Of a DNA stretch of 64,000 nucleotides, positions 1 to 8,184 are shown piece after piece. Under the pieces are notes generated by a model. It made no database searches and had not been told where the DNA came from. It saw nothing but the letters and a program-made list of their open reading frames with translations. This DNA comes from Micromonospora sediminicola. Lineage in GTDB: Bacteria > Actinomycetota > Actinomycetes > Mycobacteriales > Micromonosporaceae. Made by a program: the position numbers and the translations under genes. How positions within the stretch are numbered: the first letter of the stretch is position 1; each line of letters opens with the position of its first letter. The DNA lies in assembly GCF_900089585.1 (NCBI RefSeq), contig NZ_FLRH01000003.1, forward strand, positions 2,494,501 to 2,558,500, in the 5' to 3' direction.

Positions 1-1431
1 TGGCAGATCACCGTGCTGGCGCTGGTGCTGCTGCCGATCTTCATCATTCCGGCCCGCCGGGTCGGCCGGCGGCTCGCCGAGATCACCCGCGAGTCCTACA
101 ACCTCGACGCCAAGATGAACGCCACCATGACCGAGCGGTTCGGCGTCGCGGGGGCCCTGCTGGTCAAGCTGTTCGGCGCGCCCGAGGTGGAGGCCGACCG
201 GTTCGCCCGCCGGGCCGAACGGGTCCGTGACATCGGCATCCAGTCCGCGATGTACTCGCGCACGTTCTTCGTGGCGATGCTGCTGGTGGCCTCGCTGGCC
301 CAGGCGCTGACCTACGGTGTGGGCGGCTGGCTCGCGGTCGCCGGCGCGGTCAGCGCGGGCACCGTCGTCAAGCTGGCCCTGCTGCTCACCCGTCTCTACG
401 GTCCGCTCACCGCGTTGTCCAACGTCCGGGTCGACGTGATGAGCGCGTTGGTCTCCTTCGACCGCGTGTTCGAGGTGCTCGACCTGCGCCCGGGCATCGC
501 GGAGAAGCCGGACGCGGTGCCGGTCCCGCCCCGCAACGGGCGGGTCGAGTTCCGCGACGTGCGCTTCCGCTACCCGACCGCCGCCGAGGTGTCACTGGCC
601 TCGCTGGAGGAGGTCACCACGCTCGACCGCACGGTCAACGAGCCGGTGCTCAAGGGCGTCTCGTTCGCCGTCGAACCCGGTCAGATGGTGGCCCTGGTCG
701 GCCCGTCCGGCGCCGGCAAGTCGACGCTGTCCATGCTGATCTCCAGGATCTACGACGTCACCGACGGCCAGGTGCTGGTCGGCGGCGTCGACGTGCGCGA
801 CGCGACGCTCGCCTCGCTGCGCGACGAGATCGGTGTGGTGACGCAGGATTCGCACCTGTTCCACGAGACGATCCGGGAGAACCTGCGCTACGCCAAGCCC
901 GACGCCACCGACGACGAGATCTGGGCGGCCCTCGCCGGCGCGCAGGTCGCCGACCTGGTGCGGGCGCTGCCCGACGGGCTCGACACCACCGTCGGCGAGC
1001 GGGGCTACCGCTTCTCCGGCGGCGAGAAGCAGCGCATCGCGATCGCCCGCCTGCTGCTGAAGGCCCCGTCGATCGTGATCCTCGACGAGGCCACCGCACA
1101 CCTCGACTCGGAGAGCGAGGCGGCGGTGCAGCGGGCCCTGTCGGTGGCGCTGACCGGGCGCACCGCGCTGGTGATCGCGCACCGGCTCTCCACCGTGCGC
1201 GACGCCGACCAGATCCTGGTGCTCGACGAGGGGCGCATCGTCGAGCGCGGCCGGCACGACGAGCTGGTGGCGGTCGGCGGTCTCTACGCCGAGCTCTACC
1301 GCACCCAGTTCGCGGTCGCCGACTCGCCGGCGCCCTACGCCGAGCCGGAGCAGCCCGAGCCGGTGGTGACCACGGTGCCGATGGGCACCTACGTCGCCCA
1401 GGAGAGCATGCCGCCCGCCACCGCGAACTAG
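1..1431 (+). CDS. ABC exporter, fused TM and ATPase domains (5' truncated)
   Basis: C-terminal part of an ABC half-transporter that couples ATP hydrolysis to export across the inner membrane; the substrate cannot be told from sequence. The frame is open from base 1, so the true start lies upstream of the window. The first ~170 residues are hydrophobic helices of the type-1 exporter membrane domain. The ATPase domain follows with Walker A GPSGAGKST (about 702-728), Q-loop VVTQDSHLF, signature FSGGEKQR (about 1012-1035, F in place of the usual L), Walker B IVILDEATAHLD (about 1072-1107) and H-loop IAHRLST. A Pro/Glu-rich tail of ~40 residues ends the protein. The family assignment is firm; the role is unknown. 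Confidence 0.93.
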   Translation, partial: WQITVLALVLLPIFIIPARRVGRRLAEITRESYNLDAKMNATMTERFGVAGALLVKLFGAPEVEADRFARRAERVRDIGIQSAMYSRTFFVAMLLVASLAQALTYGVGGWLAVAGAVSAGTVVKLALLLTRLYGPLTALSNVRVDVMSALVSFDRVFEVLDLRPGIAEKPDAVPVPPRNGRVEFRDVRFRYPTAAEVSLASLEEVTTLDRTVNEPVLKGVSFAVEPGQMVALVGPSGAGKSTLSMLISRIYDVTDGQVLVGGVDVRDATLASLRDEIGVVTQDSHLFHETIRENLRYAKPDATDDEIWAALAGAQVADLVRALPDGLDTTVGERGYRFSGGEKQRIAIARLLLKAPSIVILDEATAHLDSESEAAVQRALSVALTGRTALVIAHRLSTVRDADQILVLDEGRIVERGRHDELVAVGGLYAELYRTQFAVADSPAPYAEPEQPEPVVTTVPMGTYVAQESMPPATAN

Positions 1432-1629
1432 TGGCGCATCCGGCAACGTTCGCCCTGGCGACATCCTTGCCCAGACAGGGGTGAAGCCCTCTGTGGTACG
1501 TTCGCCCTCGCTGTGCGCCGCTACGCGAACTGAGGAGGTGAGACCGATCAACGCTGTGACAGGTCGGGCCTCCCTCCCTCGCACGGCCTAGGGAGTGCCC
1601 GCAGAAGGCATTCCGAAAGGCTGAACGCT

Positions 1630-2361
1630 ATGCGCTTCACCTCTGAGACGTCGTCCGACGGTGTCTCCGAACAGCTCTTTGTCCTCGGTGAGATTCCCGG
1701 CGTGCTGTGGACCCCAGAAGGTGCCGCCGGTACTCGTCCCCTTGTCCTCATGGGACACGGCGGCGGTCAACACAAGAAGGACCCCGGCATCGTGGCCCGT
1801 GCGCGCCGCTTCGTGGCCGAGTGTGACTTCGCGGTGGCGGCCGTCGACGTGCCCGGCCACGGCGACCGGCCGAAGGTCGAGGAGTACAACCGGATCGCCA
1901 CCGAGAACCAGGCTCGCGTGGACGCTGGGGAAGAGTTGGCTCCGCTGATCGCTGGTTTCCAGGCGCTCGTAGCCCGCCAGACCGTCCCGGAATGGCGGGC
2001 AGTCCTGGAGGCGGTCCAGCAACTCGAGCACGTCGGTGCTGGTCCGGTGGGCTACTGGGGCGTGTCGTTGGGTTGCGGACTCGGCGTTCCATTCGTTGCC
2101 GCCGAACCCCGGGTCCGCGCGGCAGTGCTGGGCCTGGGCGGGGCGCTGGCATCAGCCGAGGCCGCCGCGCGGATCACGGTCCCGGTGGAGTTCCTGCTGC
2201 AGTGGGACGATGAGCGGGTGCCGCAGGCCCAGGGCTTGGCGTTGTTCGACGCCTTGGCCTCAGCCGAGAAGACGCTGCACGCCAACCCGGGCAAGCACGG
2301 GGAGATCCCGGCATTCGAGATGGACAGCACGCTACGGTTCTTCGCCCGGCACCTCCGCTGA
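1630..2361 (+). CDS. alpha/beta hydrolase (dienelactone hydrolase-like)
   Basis: Soluble serine hydrolase of 243 residues, probably acting on an ester or similar bond; substrate unknown. The oxyanion-side loop GHGGGQHKKDP near residue 40 and the nucleophile elbow GVSLG near residue 140 are typical of the alpha/beta fold. A likely acid (in QWDDERVP) and a likely catalytic His (in GKHGE) follow in the right order. The ATG start is preceded by GAAAGG at about 9 bases. It stands alone: the ABC exporter ends 198 bases before it and transposase and transporter debris follows. A close relative of bacterial acetyl-xylan esterase or peptidase-like hydrolases is also possible. Confidence 0.85.
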   Translation: MRFTSETSSDGVSEQLFVLGEIPGVLWTPEGAAGTRPLVLMGHGGGQHKKDPGIVARARRFVAECDFAVAAVDVPGHGDRPKVEEYNRIATENQARVDAGEELAPLIAGFQALVARQTVPEWRAVLEAVQQLEHVGAGPVGYWGVSLGCGLGVPFVAAEPRVRAAVLGLGGALASAEAAARITVPVEFLLQWDDERVPQAQGLALFDALASAEKTLHANPGKHGEIPAFEMDSTLRFFARHLR

Positions 2362-2436
2362 CACCGCCACCCGCAGCCCGCGACGCGCCGATCGGGATCA
2401 GCTCCCGATCGGCGCGTTCAGCGAACACTGGTCGGC

Positions 2437-2560
2437 GTGGCCGACCACGTTCAGGTTCGGGAGATCGACGACGACGAGGGGCAGCGCCTGCTGCGGATCG
2501 ACCGCAGCGGCCCGCGCTGCCGTCGGACCGTCCGCTTCGCGGGCTCGACCCTGACGCAGC
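2437..2560 (+). pseudogene. IS630-type transposase N-terminal scrap
   Basis: A short open stretch encodes VREIDDDEGQRLLRI, which I recognise from the N-terminal helix-turn-helix region of IS630-like transposases. The similarity stops after about 20 residues and no catalytic DDE domain, terminal repeat or full transposase is present nearby. It is therefore read as a decayed insertion remnant. The match is by eye and short, so confidence is moderate. Confidence 0.45.
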
Positions 2561-2583
2561 GTCAACCGCTCATGCCGAGCGTC

Positions 2584-2688
2584 ATGAGCAACCAGACGGA
2601 CCGCCCCGCCATTGAGGTCCGGGGCCTGGAAAAGTCGTTCGCGCAGGTCACGGTGCTGCGCGGCGGGCGCCCGGGGGCACAGCGATGA
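2584..2688 (+). pseudogene. DrrA-type ABC ATPase remnant with internal deletion
   Basis: ATG at 2584 opens with AIEVRGLEKSF, the standard beginning of a DrrA-like drug-efflux ATPase. After about 27 residues it jumps to GGRPGAQR and a stop. The last codon region overlaps the next start as ATGA, the arrangement expected at an intact drrA-drrB junction. The simplest reading is an in-frame deletion that removed Walker A through the C-terminal domain and left both ends. The product cannot bind ATP. Confidence 0.6.
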
Positions 2689-2861
2689 ACCGGCACATGC
2701 TCGGTGACACCGCTGTTCTCCTGGGCCGGTCGCTGCGCCACATCGCCCGCAGCCCGGACACGATCATCACGACCGTGATCATGCCGATCGCCTTCATGCT
2801 GCGGTTCGTCTACGTCTTCGGCGGCGCGATCGACACCGGCACCGACGCGAGCGCGGCTGGT
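2685..2861 (+). pseudogene. DrrB-type ABC-2 permease remnant (N-terminus only)
   Basis: The N-terminal ~58 residues resemble an ABC-2 family permease: a cytoplasmic lead-in, RHIARSPDTIITTVIMPI, then the start of the first membrane helix ending near FGGAID. After GTD the frame loses all similarity and runs antisense through the mug gene. The core of the permease (six helices expected) is absent. Together with the deleted ATPase just upstream this is a dead two-gene efflux operon. The 3' limit given is where similarity fades. Confidence 0.55.
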
Positions 2862-2906
2862 CCGGCTGGAACCGCATGGAACGGCTGGCATAGTCGCCGT
2901 TCCCGG

Positions 2907-3527
2907 CTATCCGCCGGCGACCGCGGCGCGCAGCTCGCCGAAGGCGGCACCGAGCGTCTCCGGGGTGAAGTGGGCGTTCAGCCCGCTCGGGTTGGGCAGC
3001 ACCCAGAGCCGGGCGGGCCCGAGCGGTTCCGGCTGCGGCCCGAAGCCGGCCTTCGGCCGGACGAACCCGATCCGGTACGCGGTCACCCCGACCACCGCCA
3101 CCCAGCGCGGCCGGTAGCGCTCGACCTTCGCGGTCAGCGCGCGGGCGCCGTCGACCAACTCCTCGGCGGTCAGCTCGTCGGCGCGGGCGCTGGCCCGGGC
3201 CACCATGTTGGTGATGCCCAGTCCCAGGGCGGGCAGCGTGTCCTGCTCACTGGGGTGCAGTTGGCGCGGGGTGAAGCCGCCGCGGTGCAGCGCCGGCCAG
3301 AACCGGTTGCCGGGGCGGGCGAAGTGCCAGCCGGTGGCGGCCGACCACAGGCCCGGGTTGATGCCGACGAAGAGCACGTCCAGCCCGGGCGCGATCACGT
3401 CGGGCAGCAGCCGGTCGGCCGCGGCGGCGAGCTGTTCCCGGCTGGGTCGGGGGTGGCGCCGGGCCGGCGTGCCCGGACCGGGCGCGGGCTCGGGTCGGCC
3501 GCCGGCCGGACGACGTCGATCACTCAC
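2907..3527 (-). CDS. mug: G/U mismatch-specific DNA glycosylase
   Basis: Mug-family uracil-DNA glycosylase, which removes uracil or thymine opposite guanine in base-excision repair. The active-site motif GINPGLW lies near residue 55 and the second motif NPSGLNAH near residue 178; both are diagnostic for family 2 glycosylases. There is a basic, proline-rich N-terminal extension of ~40 residues, common in actinobacterial members. The gene is last in a minus-strand run, 40 bases downstream of the SDR gene, so it may be cotranscribed. Length (206 aa) is normal once the extension is allowed for. Confidence 0.92.
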   Translation of the reverse strand: MSDRRRPAGGRPEPAPGPGTPARRHPRPSREQLAAAADRLLPDVIAPGLDVLFVGINPGLWSAATGWHFARPGNRFWPALHRGGFTPRQLHPSEQDTLPALGLGITNMVARASARADELTAEELVDGARALTAKVERYRPRWVAVVGVTAYRIGFVRPKAGFGPQPEPLGPARLWVLPNPSGLNAHFTPETLGAAFGELRAAVAGG

Positions 3528-3567
3528 CGAACCGCCCCCACCGGCCGCGAGGCCACCCCGGACGCAC

Positions 3568-4329
3568 TCACAGGCCGCGCAGGGCGCCGCCGTCGACCGG
3601 GACGCTCACCCCGGTGACGTAGCCGGCGGCGGGGGAGAGCAGGAACGCGGCCACCCGGCCGAACTCGGCCGGGTCGCCGATGCGGCGCAGCGGGATCGCC
3701 GCCTCGGCCTCGGCGCGGGCCCGGTCGGCGTTGCCCGCGGCGGCCAGCAGCTCCCGGTTGCGGTCCGTCATGATCCGCCCCGGCAGCAGGCTGAACACCC
3801 GTACGCCGCGCGGGCCGTACTCGTCGGCCATGTCCTTGGCCACGCCGGCCAGGCCGGGCCGCAGGCCGTTGGAGATGCCGAGCCCGGGCAGCGGCCCCCG
3901 GACCGAGGTGGAGAGCACCAGCCCGATGGCGCCGCCGTCGCCGAGCGCGCCGGCCACCGTGCGCGCGACCCGGACGCTGCCCAGGAAGACCGTTTCGAAG
4001 GACTCCCGCCACTGCGCGTCGGTGACCTCGGCAGCGGTGCCCCGGGGCGGGCCGCCGACCGAGACCAGCGCGCCGTCGAGCCGGCCGAAGTGTTCCCGGG
4101 CCGCCGCGACGAGCCGCTCCGGGGTGCCCGGGTCGGTGAGGTCGGCGGTCAGCCCGATCGCCCGCTCCGGGTCACCGAGCGCGTCGATCGCGGCGGCCAC
4201 CCGTTCCGGGGCCCGAGCGGAGATCACCACGCGGGCGCCGTCGGCGACGAGCTGTTCGGCGGTGGCGAAGCCGAGGCCGCCGGAGGCGCCGGTGAGCACG
4301 TACACCCGGTCGGCGAGTCCGAGATCCAT
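3568..4329 (-). CDS. SDR-family protein lacking the YxxxK catalytic pair
   Basis: Rossmann-fold short-chain dehydrogenase/reductase of 253 residues. The cofactor motif TGASGGLG is near residue 14 and the C-terminal VPVDGG motif is present. The place where the catalytic Tyr-x-x-x-Lys should be reads GISNGLRPGLAG, so the Tyr and Lys are replaced (Asn/Arg in the local motif), although the Ser of STS before it is kept. This points to an atypical SDR that may reduce by another mechanism or only bind nucleotide. It starts at ATG 4329, 32 bases after the MNIO partner gene ends, so it may share that operon. Confidence 0.85.
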   Translation of the reverse strand: MDLGLADRVYVLTGASGGLGFATAEQLVADGARVVISARAPERVAAAIDALGDPERAIGLTADLTDPGTPERLVAAAREHFGRLDGALVSVGGPPRGTAAEVTDAQWRESFETVFLGSVRVARTVAGALGDGGAIGLVLSTSVRGPLPGLGISNGLRPGLAGVAKDMADEYGPRGVRVFSLLPGRIMTDRNRELLAAAGNADRARAEAEAAIPLRRIGDPAEFGRVAAFLLSPAAGYVTGVSVPVDGGALRGL

Positions 4330-4361
4330 GCCTCCGATCCTGCCGTACCGCAGGGCGCGTG

Positions 4362-4808
4362 TCAGCGCGGGGCGGGTCGCAGCAGGCGTACCCGGCCGGC
4401 GAGCTGGGCCGCGACGGCGCCGCCGGCCCGGGCGACGGCCGGGAGGCGGCGGGGCCGGGGCGCGGTGCGGCCGTCGTAGCGGCTCGCGGCCTCGCGCGCG
4501 GCCAGCTCCTCCGCGCCGAGCGGCGGCAGGGCGCCCCGGTCGCGCAGCTCGCGGGCCAGGTCCCAGCCGTCGCGCAGCGAGCCGTTGGTGGGCCGGCCGT
4601 CCGCCCAGCCGGTGAACGTGGCCGGCCAGTCGGCGCCGAGGCCGGCGGCGAGCAACGGCCAGTGCCGGGCCACGTCGCCGGCCCGCTTGCGCAGCAGCGC
4701 CCGGCGCGCGGCGTCGACCGGCGTCGGGGCGAAGCCGGGCGGCAGCGGCCCGCCCGCGACCAGCGCCGCCACCAGCTCGGCCTGTCGGGCCGCCAGGTCG
4801 CCGCTCAC
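4362..4808 (-). CDS. MNIO (DUF692) partner protein
   Basis: Small soluble protein of 148 residues whose GTG start overlaps the stop of the DUF692 gene as GTGA. The first ~75 residues (LAARQAELVAALVAGG through RHWPLLAAGLGADW) look like the N-terminal module of the small partner proteins encoded next to DUF692/MNIO enzymes (HvfC, TglB or BufC type), which deliver the substrate peptide. The second half, with a WDLARELRDRGALPP segment and a basic tail, resembles the actinobacterial SCO6045-like domain as I remember it. There is no signal or membrane segment. The partner role is inferred from context and length; the longer upstream frame is rejected because it would run through the DUF692 gene. 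Confidence 0.75.
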   Translation of the reverse strand: MSGDLAARQAELVAALVAGGPLPPGFAPTPVDAARRALLRKRAGDVARHWPLLAAGLGADWPATFTGWADGRPTNGSLRDGWDLARELRDRGALPPLGAEELAAREAASRYDGRTAPRPRRLPAVARAGGAVAAQLAGRVRLLRPAPR

Positions 4809-5623
4809 GTGACCACCGGATACCCGGAGGCGGTGGCGAGCGCGTCCAGCTCTCCGCGCAGCTCGGCGGCGGGCGGGTAGTGGCCGTCGCGTTCCAGCAG
4901 CAGCGCCGGCGGGCGGCGTCGGGCGCACAGCTCACGGACCAGGTCGAGCACCTCGGCGGGGACCGGGTCGGTGTGCGTGTCGTGGTAGAAGCCGCCGGCC
5001 TCGGCGCCGCCGGCCACGTGCACGTAGGCGATCCGGTCCAGCGGCAGCCGGTCGAGCAGGGCGGTCGGGTCGCTGCCCCGGTTGCGGGCGTTGGCGTGCA
5101 CGTTGGCGACGTCGAGCAGCAGCAGCGCGTCGGTGGCGGCGAGGATCTCGGTGAGGAAGTCGGCCTCGTCCAGCTCGTCGTCGGGCCAGTCGAAGAGCGC
5201 CGCGATCGGCTCCAGCGCCAGCGGCACCGGCAGCTCCGCCTGCGCCCGCCGTACGTTGGCCACCACCGCGGCCACCGCCTCCCGGCTGCGCGGCAGCGGC
5301 AGCAGGTGCCCGGCCTCCAACCCGCCGGCGCGCACGAACGCGATGTGCTCGCTGACCAGCGGCGCCTCCAGCGCCGCCGCCACCCCGGCCAGGTGCGCCA
5401 CCCGGGTCGGGTCGACGGGTTCCGCGCCGCCGAGGGACAGCCGCACCCCGTGGGGTACGACGGTGACGCCGCGTTCGCGCAGCTCGGCCAGGCCGGCCGG
5501 GAGCGGCCCGGTCGGGGCGACCGCCTCCGCGACCACCTCGACGAAGCGCAGCCCCGGCAGCCCGGCGACGAAGCCGGCGATCTCGGGACGCCAGCCGATG
5601 CCGACCCCGGACGGGCCGCTCAT
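4805..5623 (-). CDS. DUF692 / MNIO multinuclear non-heme iron oxidase
   Basis: TIM-barrel enzyme of the DUF692 family, now called MNIO; characterised members (MbnB, TglH, ChrH, BufB) use a multi-iron centre to oxidise cysteines or neighbouring atoms in precursor peptides. Expected metal-site segments appear in order: GIGWRPE at residue 8, VPHG with His58, SEHIAF with Glu92-His93, LALEPIA, LLDVANVHANARNRG, HVAGG, DTHTDPVP and LLERDGHYP. Length (272 aa) fits the family. The ATG start overlaps the stop of the TIGR04222 gene (ATGA) and its own stop overlaps the next start (GTGA), so the three products are probably made in fixed ratio. The Cys-rich tail of the upstream protein is the obvious candidate substrate, which is an inference. 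Confidence 0.92.
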   Translation of the reverse strand: MSGPSGVGIGWRPEIAGFVAGLPGLRFVEVVAEAVAPTGPLPAGLAELRERGVTVVPHGVRLSLGGAEPVDPTRVAHLAGVAAALEAPLVSEHIAFVRAGGLEAGHLLPLPRSREAVAAVVANVRRAQAELPVPLALEPIAALFDWPDDELDEADFLTEILAATDALLLLDVANVHANARNRGSDPTALLDRLPLDRIAYVHVAGGAEAGGFYHDTHTDPVPAEVLDLVRELCARRRPPALLLERDGHYPPAAELRGELDALATASGYPVVT

Positions 5624-6543
5624 CCGCCGCACCCCCCTCCGCCGCCGCAACCCCCGCCGCCGGAGCAGGAGCTGCCGCCGGAGCAGGAGGAGCTGCCCCC
5701 GGAGCAGGAGCTGCCGCCGCCGCACGAGGTGCCCGTGCTGCCCGCCGAGCCCATCGCCTGTCGCTGGATCTCGGCCTGCTCGGCGAAGCCCGGGTCCATC
5801 GTCCAGAGCGTGGCGGTGCCGAACAGGGCCACGCCCAGGGCCGCGTCCGACGGGCCGTACGTGGCGTACGCCGGTGCGGCTGCGGGCCGCAGCCAGGCGT
5901 GCCGGCGACGCAGGTCGCGCAGCGCGGCGGTGGCCGCCCGGGTGCGCCAGGGCACGCGGTTGAACAGGAGGAACGCGATGAACAGCGGGACCAGGGTGAG
6001 CATCAGGAAGCCGGCGGGCCGGCTGTGGGAGAGCCCGACGAAGGCGCGCAGGAAGCCGATCGCGAGCAGGACGCCGATCAGCAGGGCGCCGCGCCGCAGT
6101 GCCCGGCGTCGGTCCTGGTCCAGGGCCAGGCCCCGGCGGACCAGGCCGTCGCGCAGCTCGTCGAGCGCGCGCCGGACCCACTCGTCGCGGGCCAGCTCGC
6201 GGCTGCGCAGGCCACGGGTGGCTGCGTGGTGGACGGCCTGGTCGAGCGGCGTGACGCCGGCTGGCAGCGGGCCGCCGGGGACCAGCCGCCGGTCCGGGTG
6301 CGCGCCGACCGCGCCGGCCCGGCGCAGCCCGCCGAGCGAGGTCCAGACCGCGAGCTGGTCGCCGCCGTTGAGGTACGCGACCTGCTGCGGTCCGAGCGCG
6401 CCGTGGTCGGTGACCGGGGTGCCGGCGAGCGCCCGGAACCGGTACACCGCCGTGCCCACGACCAGGACGACGGCGGCCACGAGGTACCAGCGCAGGAAGA
6501 CGGGGCCGGGAATGCCCCAGGTGTCGGCCGCGAGGACGGTCAT
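5620..6543 (-). CDS. TIGR04222 membrane protein with periodic Cys/Gly tail
   Basis: Integral membrane protein of 307 residues. One helix lies near residues 18-40 and a pair near 150-190 (around LLIGVLLAIGFLRAFVG and AGFLMLTLVPLFIAFLLF); between them is a soluble domain with YLNGGDQLAVWTSLGGLRRAG, the mark of the TIGR04222 family. The last ~35 residues are almost only Gly, Ser and Cys, with six cysteines at about 274, 280, 287, 293, 299 and 305, a nearly regular six-residue spacing. I recall this family being defined by such low-complexity tails beside DUF692 genes. It is first of three overlapping genes and probably the substrate of the MNIO. Function unknown. Confidence 0.88.
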   Translation of the reverse strand: MTVLAADTWGIPGPVFLRWYLVAAVVLVVGTAVYRFRALAGTPVTDHGALGPQQVAYLNGGDQLAVWTSLGGLRRAGAVGAHPDRRLVPGGPLPAGVTPLDQAVHHAATRGLRSRELARDEWVRRALDELRDGLVRRGLALDQDRRRALRRGALLIGVLLAIGFLRAFVGLSHSRPAGFLMLTLVPLFIAFLLFNRVPWRTRAATAALRDLRRRHAWLRPAAAPAYATYGPSDAALGVALFGTATLWTMDPGFAEQAEIQRQAMGSAGSTGTSCGGGSSCSGGSSSCSGGSSCSGGGGCGGGGGCGG

Positions 6544-6635
6544 GGGCTGCTCCTGTCGCGAGGGGGTCGCGGCTCATTGTGGAGCAGGAGCGCCAGTGTC
6601 GATCTCCGCGGAGGGCCGAGTTACCGGACCGAGAC

Positions 6636-7208
6636 TCAGTGCCGGCGGACGGCCTCCTCGACCAGGTCGAGCACCCGGCTCAGGTCGCCCGCCGGGCGGC
6701 CCATCGCCAGGTGCAGCACCAGCCCGTCGTAGGCCAGCTCCAGGAACTGGGCCAGCACGTCGATCGGCACGTCGTCGCGGAGCACGCCGGCCTCGCGCTG
6801 GCGGAGCAGGCGTTCCCGGGTCGCCTCGGCGATGGCGGCCGAGCGTTCCGCCCAGCGCCTGGCGAAGGCCGGGTCGGTGCGCAGGCGGCGGGAGACCTCC
6901 AACTGGCTGCCGAGCCAGCCGGTGGTGTCCGGGGAGACGGCCCGGGCGAGCAGGTCGCGCATGACCTGGACCAGGCCGTTGCGCGCGACGGTCTCGACCA
7001 TGGCGGCGGCGTCGTCCTCGGCCACGGCGAGGAAGAGGGAGTCCTTGTCCCGGAAGTGGTGGAAGATCGCGCCCCGGGACAGGCCGGTGGCCTCCTCCAG
7101 CCGTCGCACGGTCGCGCCCTCGTAGCCGTGCCGGGCGAAACACGCCCGCGCGGCGCCCAGGATCTCCTGTCGGCGCGCGTCGAGCTGGTCCTGACTTACT
7201 CTGGGCAC
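6636..7208 (-). CDS. acnR: TetR-family regulator, AcnR-like (aconitase repressor)
   Basis: TetR-type repressor of 190 residues. The helix-turn-helix region contains GYEGATVRRLEEATG and SRGAIFHHF, which match the Corynebacterium AcnR sequence as I remember it, and similarity continues through LEVSRRLRTDP to the C-terminal VLDLVEEAVR. AcnR represses aconitase and binds citrate and Mg. In most actinobacteria it sits beside acn; here acn lies at 22.7-25.5 kb on the same strand. The GTG start at 7208 is chosen because the longer frame would run through the divergent nitrilase. A palindromic site lies 35 bases upstream, and a near copy lies upstream of acn, supporting the assignment. Confidence 0.82.
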   Translation of the reverse strand: MPRVSQDQLDARRQEILGAARACFARHGYEGATVRRLEEATGLSRGAIFHHFRDKDSLFLAVAEDDAAAMVETVARNGLVQVMRDLLARAVSPDTTGWLGSQLEVSRRLRTDPAFARRWAERSAAIAEATRERLLRQREAGVLRDDVPIDVLAQFLELAYDGLVLHLAMGRPAGDLSRVLDLVEEAVRRH

Positions 7209-7242
7209 GGGAACGATCGTCGCAGGTGGAGACGGTCGACGC

Positions 7243-7261
7243 AAACCGTACGTACGGCTTG
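7243..7261. promoter_or_regulatory. putative AcnR operator (autoregulation)
   Basis: AAACCGTACGTACGGCTTG, containing the perfect 12-bp palindrome CCGTACGTACGG at 7246-7257. It lies between the divergent acnR-like and nitrilase starts. The same 19 bases recur with two changes upstream of acn at 25646-25664. Confidence 0.6.
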
Positions 7262-7287
7262 GGAGAGGGTCCGCTAGCATCCCGGTC

Positions 7288-8127
7288 GTGTCGCTCCCCT
7301 CCCGCCCGCTGACCGTCGCCGCCGTGCAGGCCGAACCCGTGCCCGGCGACGTCGCCGGTAACGCCCGCACCGCCGCGCGCCTGGTCGGGCGCGCCGGCGC
7401 GCGCGTCGTGGTGCTGCCGGAGCTGTTCCTGCCGGCGTACCACCCGCCGACGCTGGGCGCCGACCCGGCCGGGACGGACGTGGCCGCCGACCCGGACGGC
7501 CGGGTCGACGACCCGAGGCTGGACCCGCTGCGTGACGCCGCCCGGGAGGCGGGAGCCGCGGTGGTGATCGGGGCGGCGGTCCGGCAGCCCGACCGGCGGC
7601 GCACCATCTCGTCGCTGGTGGTGGACCCGACCGGCGCGGTCACCGTCGGGTACGACAAGCAGCAGCTCTGGAGCGGCGAGCGCGAGCTGTTCGACGCCGG
7701 CCGGCGGGGCGCCACGCTGGTGGTCGAGCAGTGGCGGTTCGGCCTGGGCATCTGCTACGACGGCTGCTTCCCGGAGCACGGCCGGGCCGCGGCGGGCGAC
7801 GGCGCGCACGGCTACCTCTGCCCGAGCGGCTACCTGGCCGGCTCCGCGCACCGCCGGGACCTCTACTACGCCGCCCGCGCGCTGGACAACACGATGTACG
7901 TGGTCTTCGCCAACGCGGTCGGCGGCGCCGATCCCTGGCGGTTCAACGGTGGCGCGGCGGTCTACGACCCGGAGGGCCGACCGCTGGCCCGGGGCGCGGA
8001 CACCGGCGAGGACGTGCTGGTGGCCACGCTGGACCCGGAGGCCCTGGCGGCCACCCGCGCGGCCCACACCATGCTGCTCGACCGGCCCGCCGACGACGGC
8101 GACCCGCGGGCGTCACTCGTCGCCTGA
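7288..8127 (+). CDS. carbon-nitrogen hydrolase (nitrilase superfamily)
   Basis: Amidase of the nitrilase superfamily, 279 residues, which cleaves a C-N bond through a Glu-Lys-Cys triad. All three are visible: Glu in LPELFLPAY near residue 44, Lys in YDKQQLW near residue 119 and Cys in GICYDGCFPE near residue 153. The substrate is not evident; omega-amidase, carbamoyl or deaminated-glutathione amidase roles are possible. Start is GTG 7288, about 80 bases from the divergent acnR-like start, so the palindrome between them might influence this gene too. The HAD gene follows 57 bases later on the same strand. Confidence 0.9.
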   Translation: MSLPSRPLTVAAVQAEPVPGDVAGNARTAARLVGRAGARVVVLPELFLPAYHPPTLGADPAGTDVAADPDGRVDDPRLDPLRDAAREAGAAVVIGAAVRQPDRRRTISSLVVDPTGAVTVGYDKQQLWSGERELFDAGRRGATLVVEQWRFGLGICYDGCFPEHGRAAAGDGAHGYLCPSGYLAGSAHRRDLYYAARALDNTMYVVFANAVGGADPWRFNGGAAVYDPEGRPLARGADTGEDVLVATLDPEALAATRAAHTMLLDRPADDGDPRASLVA

Positions 8128-8184
8128 GCGCGCGGGGGGCCCTCGGCCCTGTCGGTGCTCCGACCCTTCCCGTAGGGTGCCCAA

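Noticed and set aside
1530..1595. GAGGAGGTGAGACCG followed by ATC, resembling the start of an infC gene with a rare ATC codon
   Set aside because: The frame ends after 14 codons and carries no IF-3 similarity; only the ribosome-site look is suggestive.
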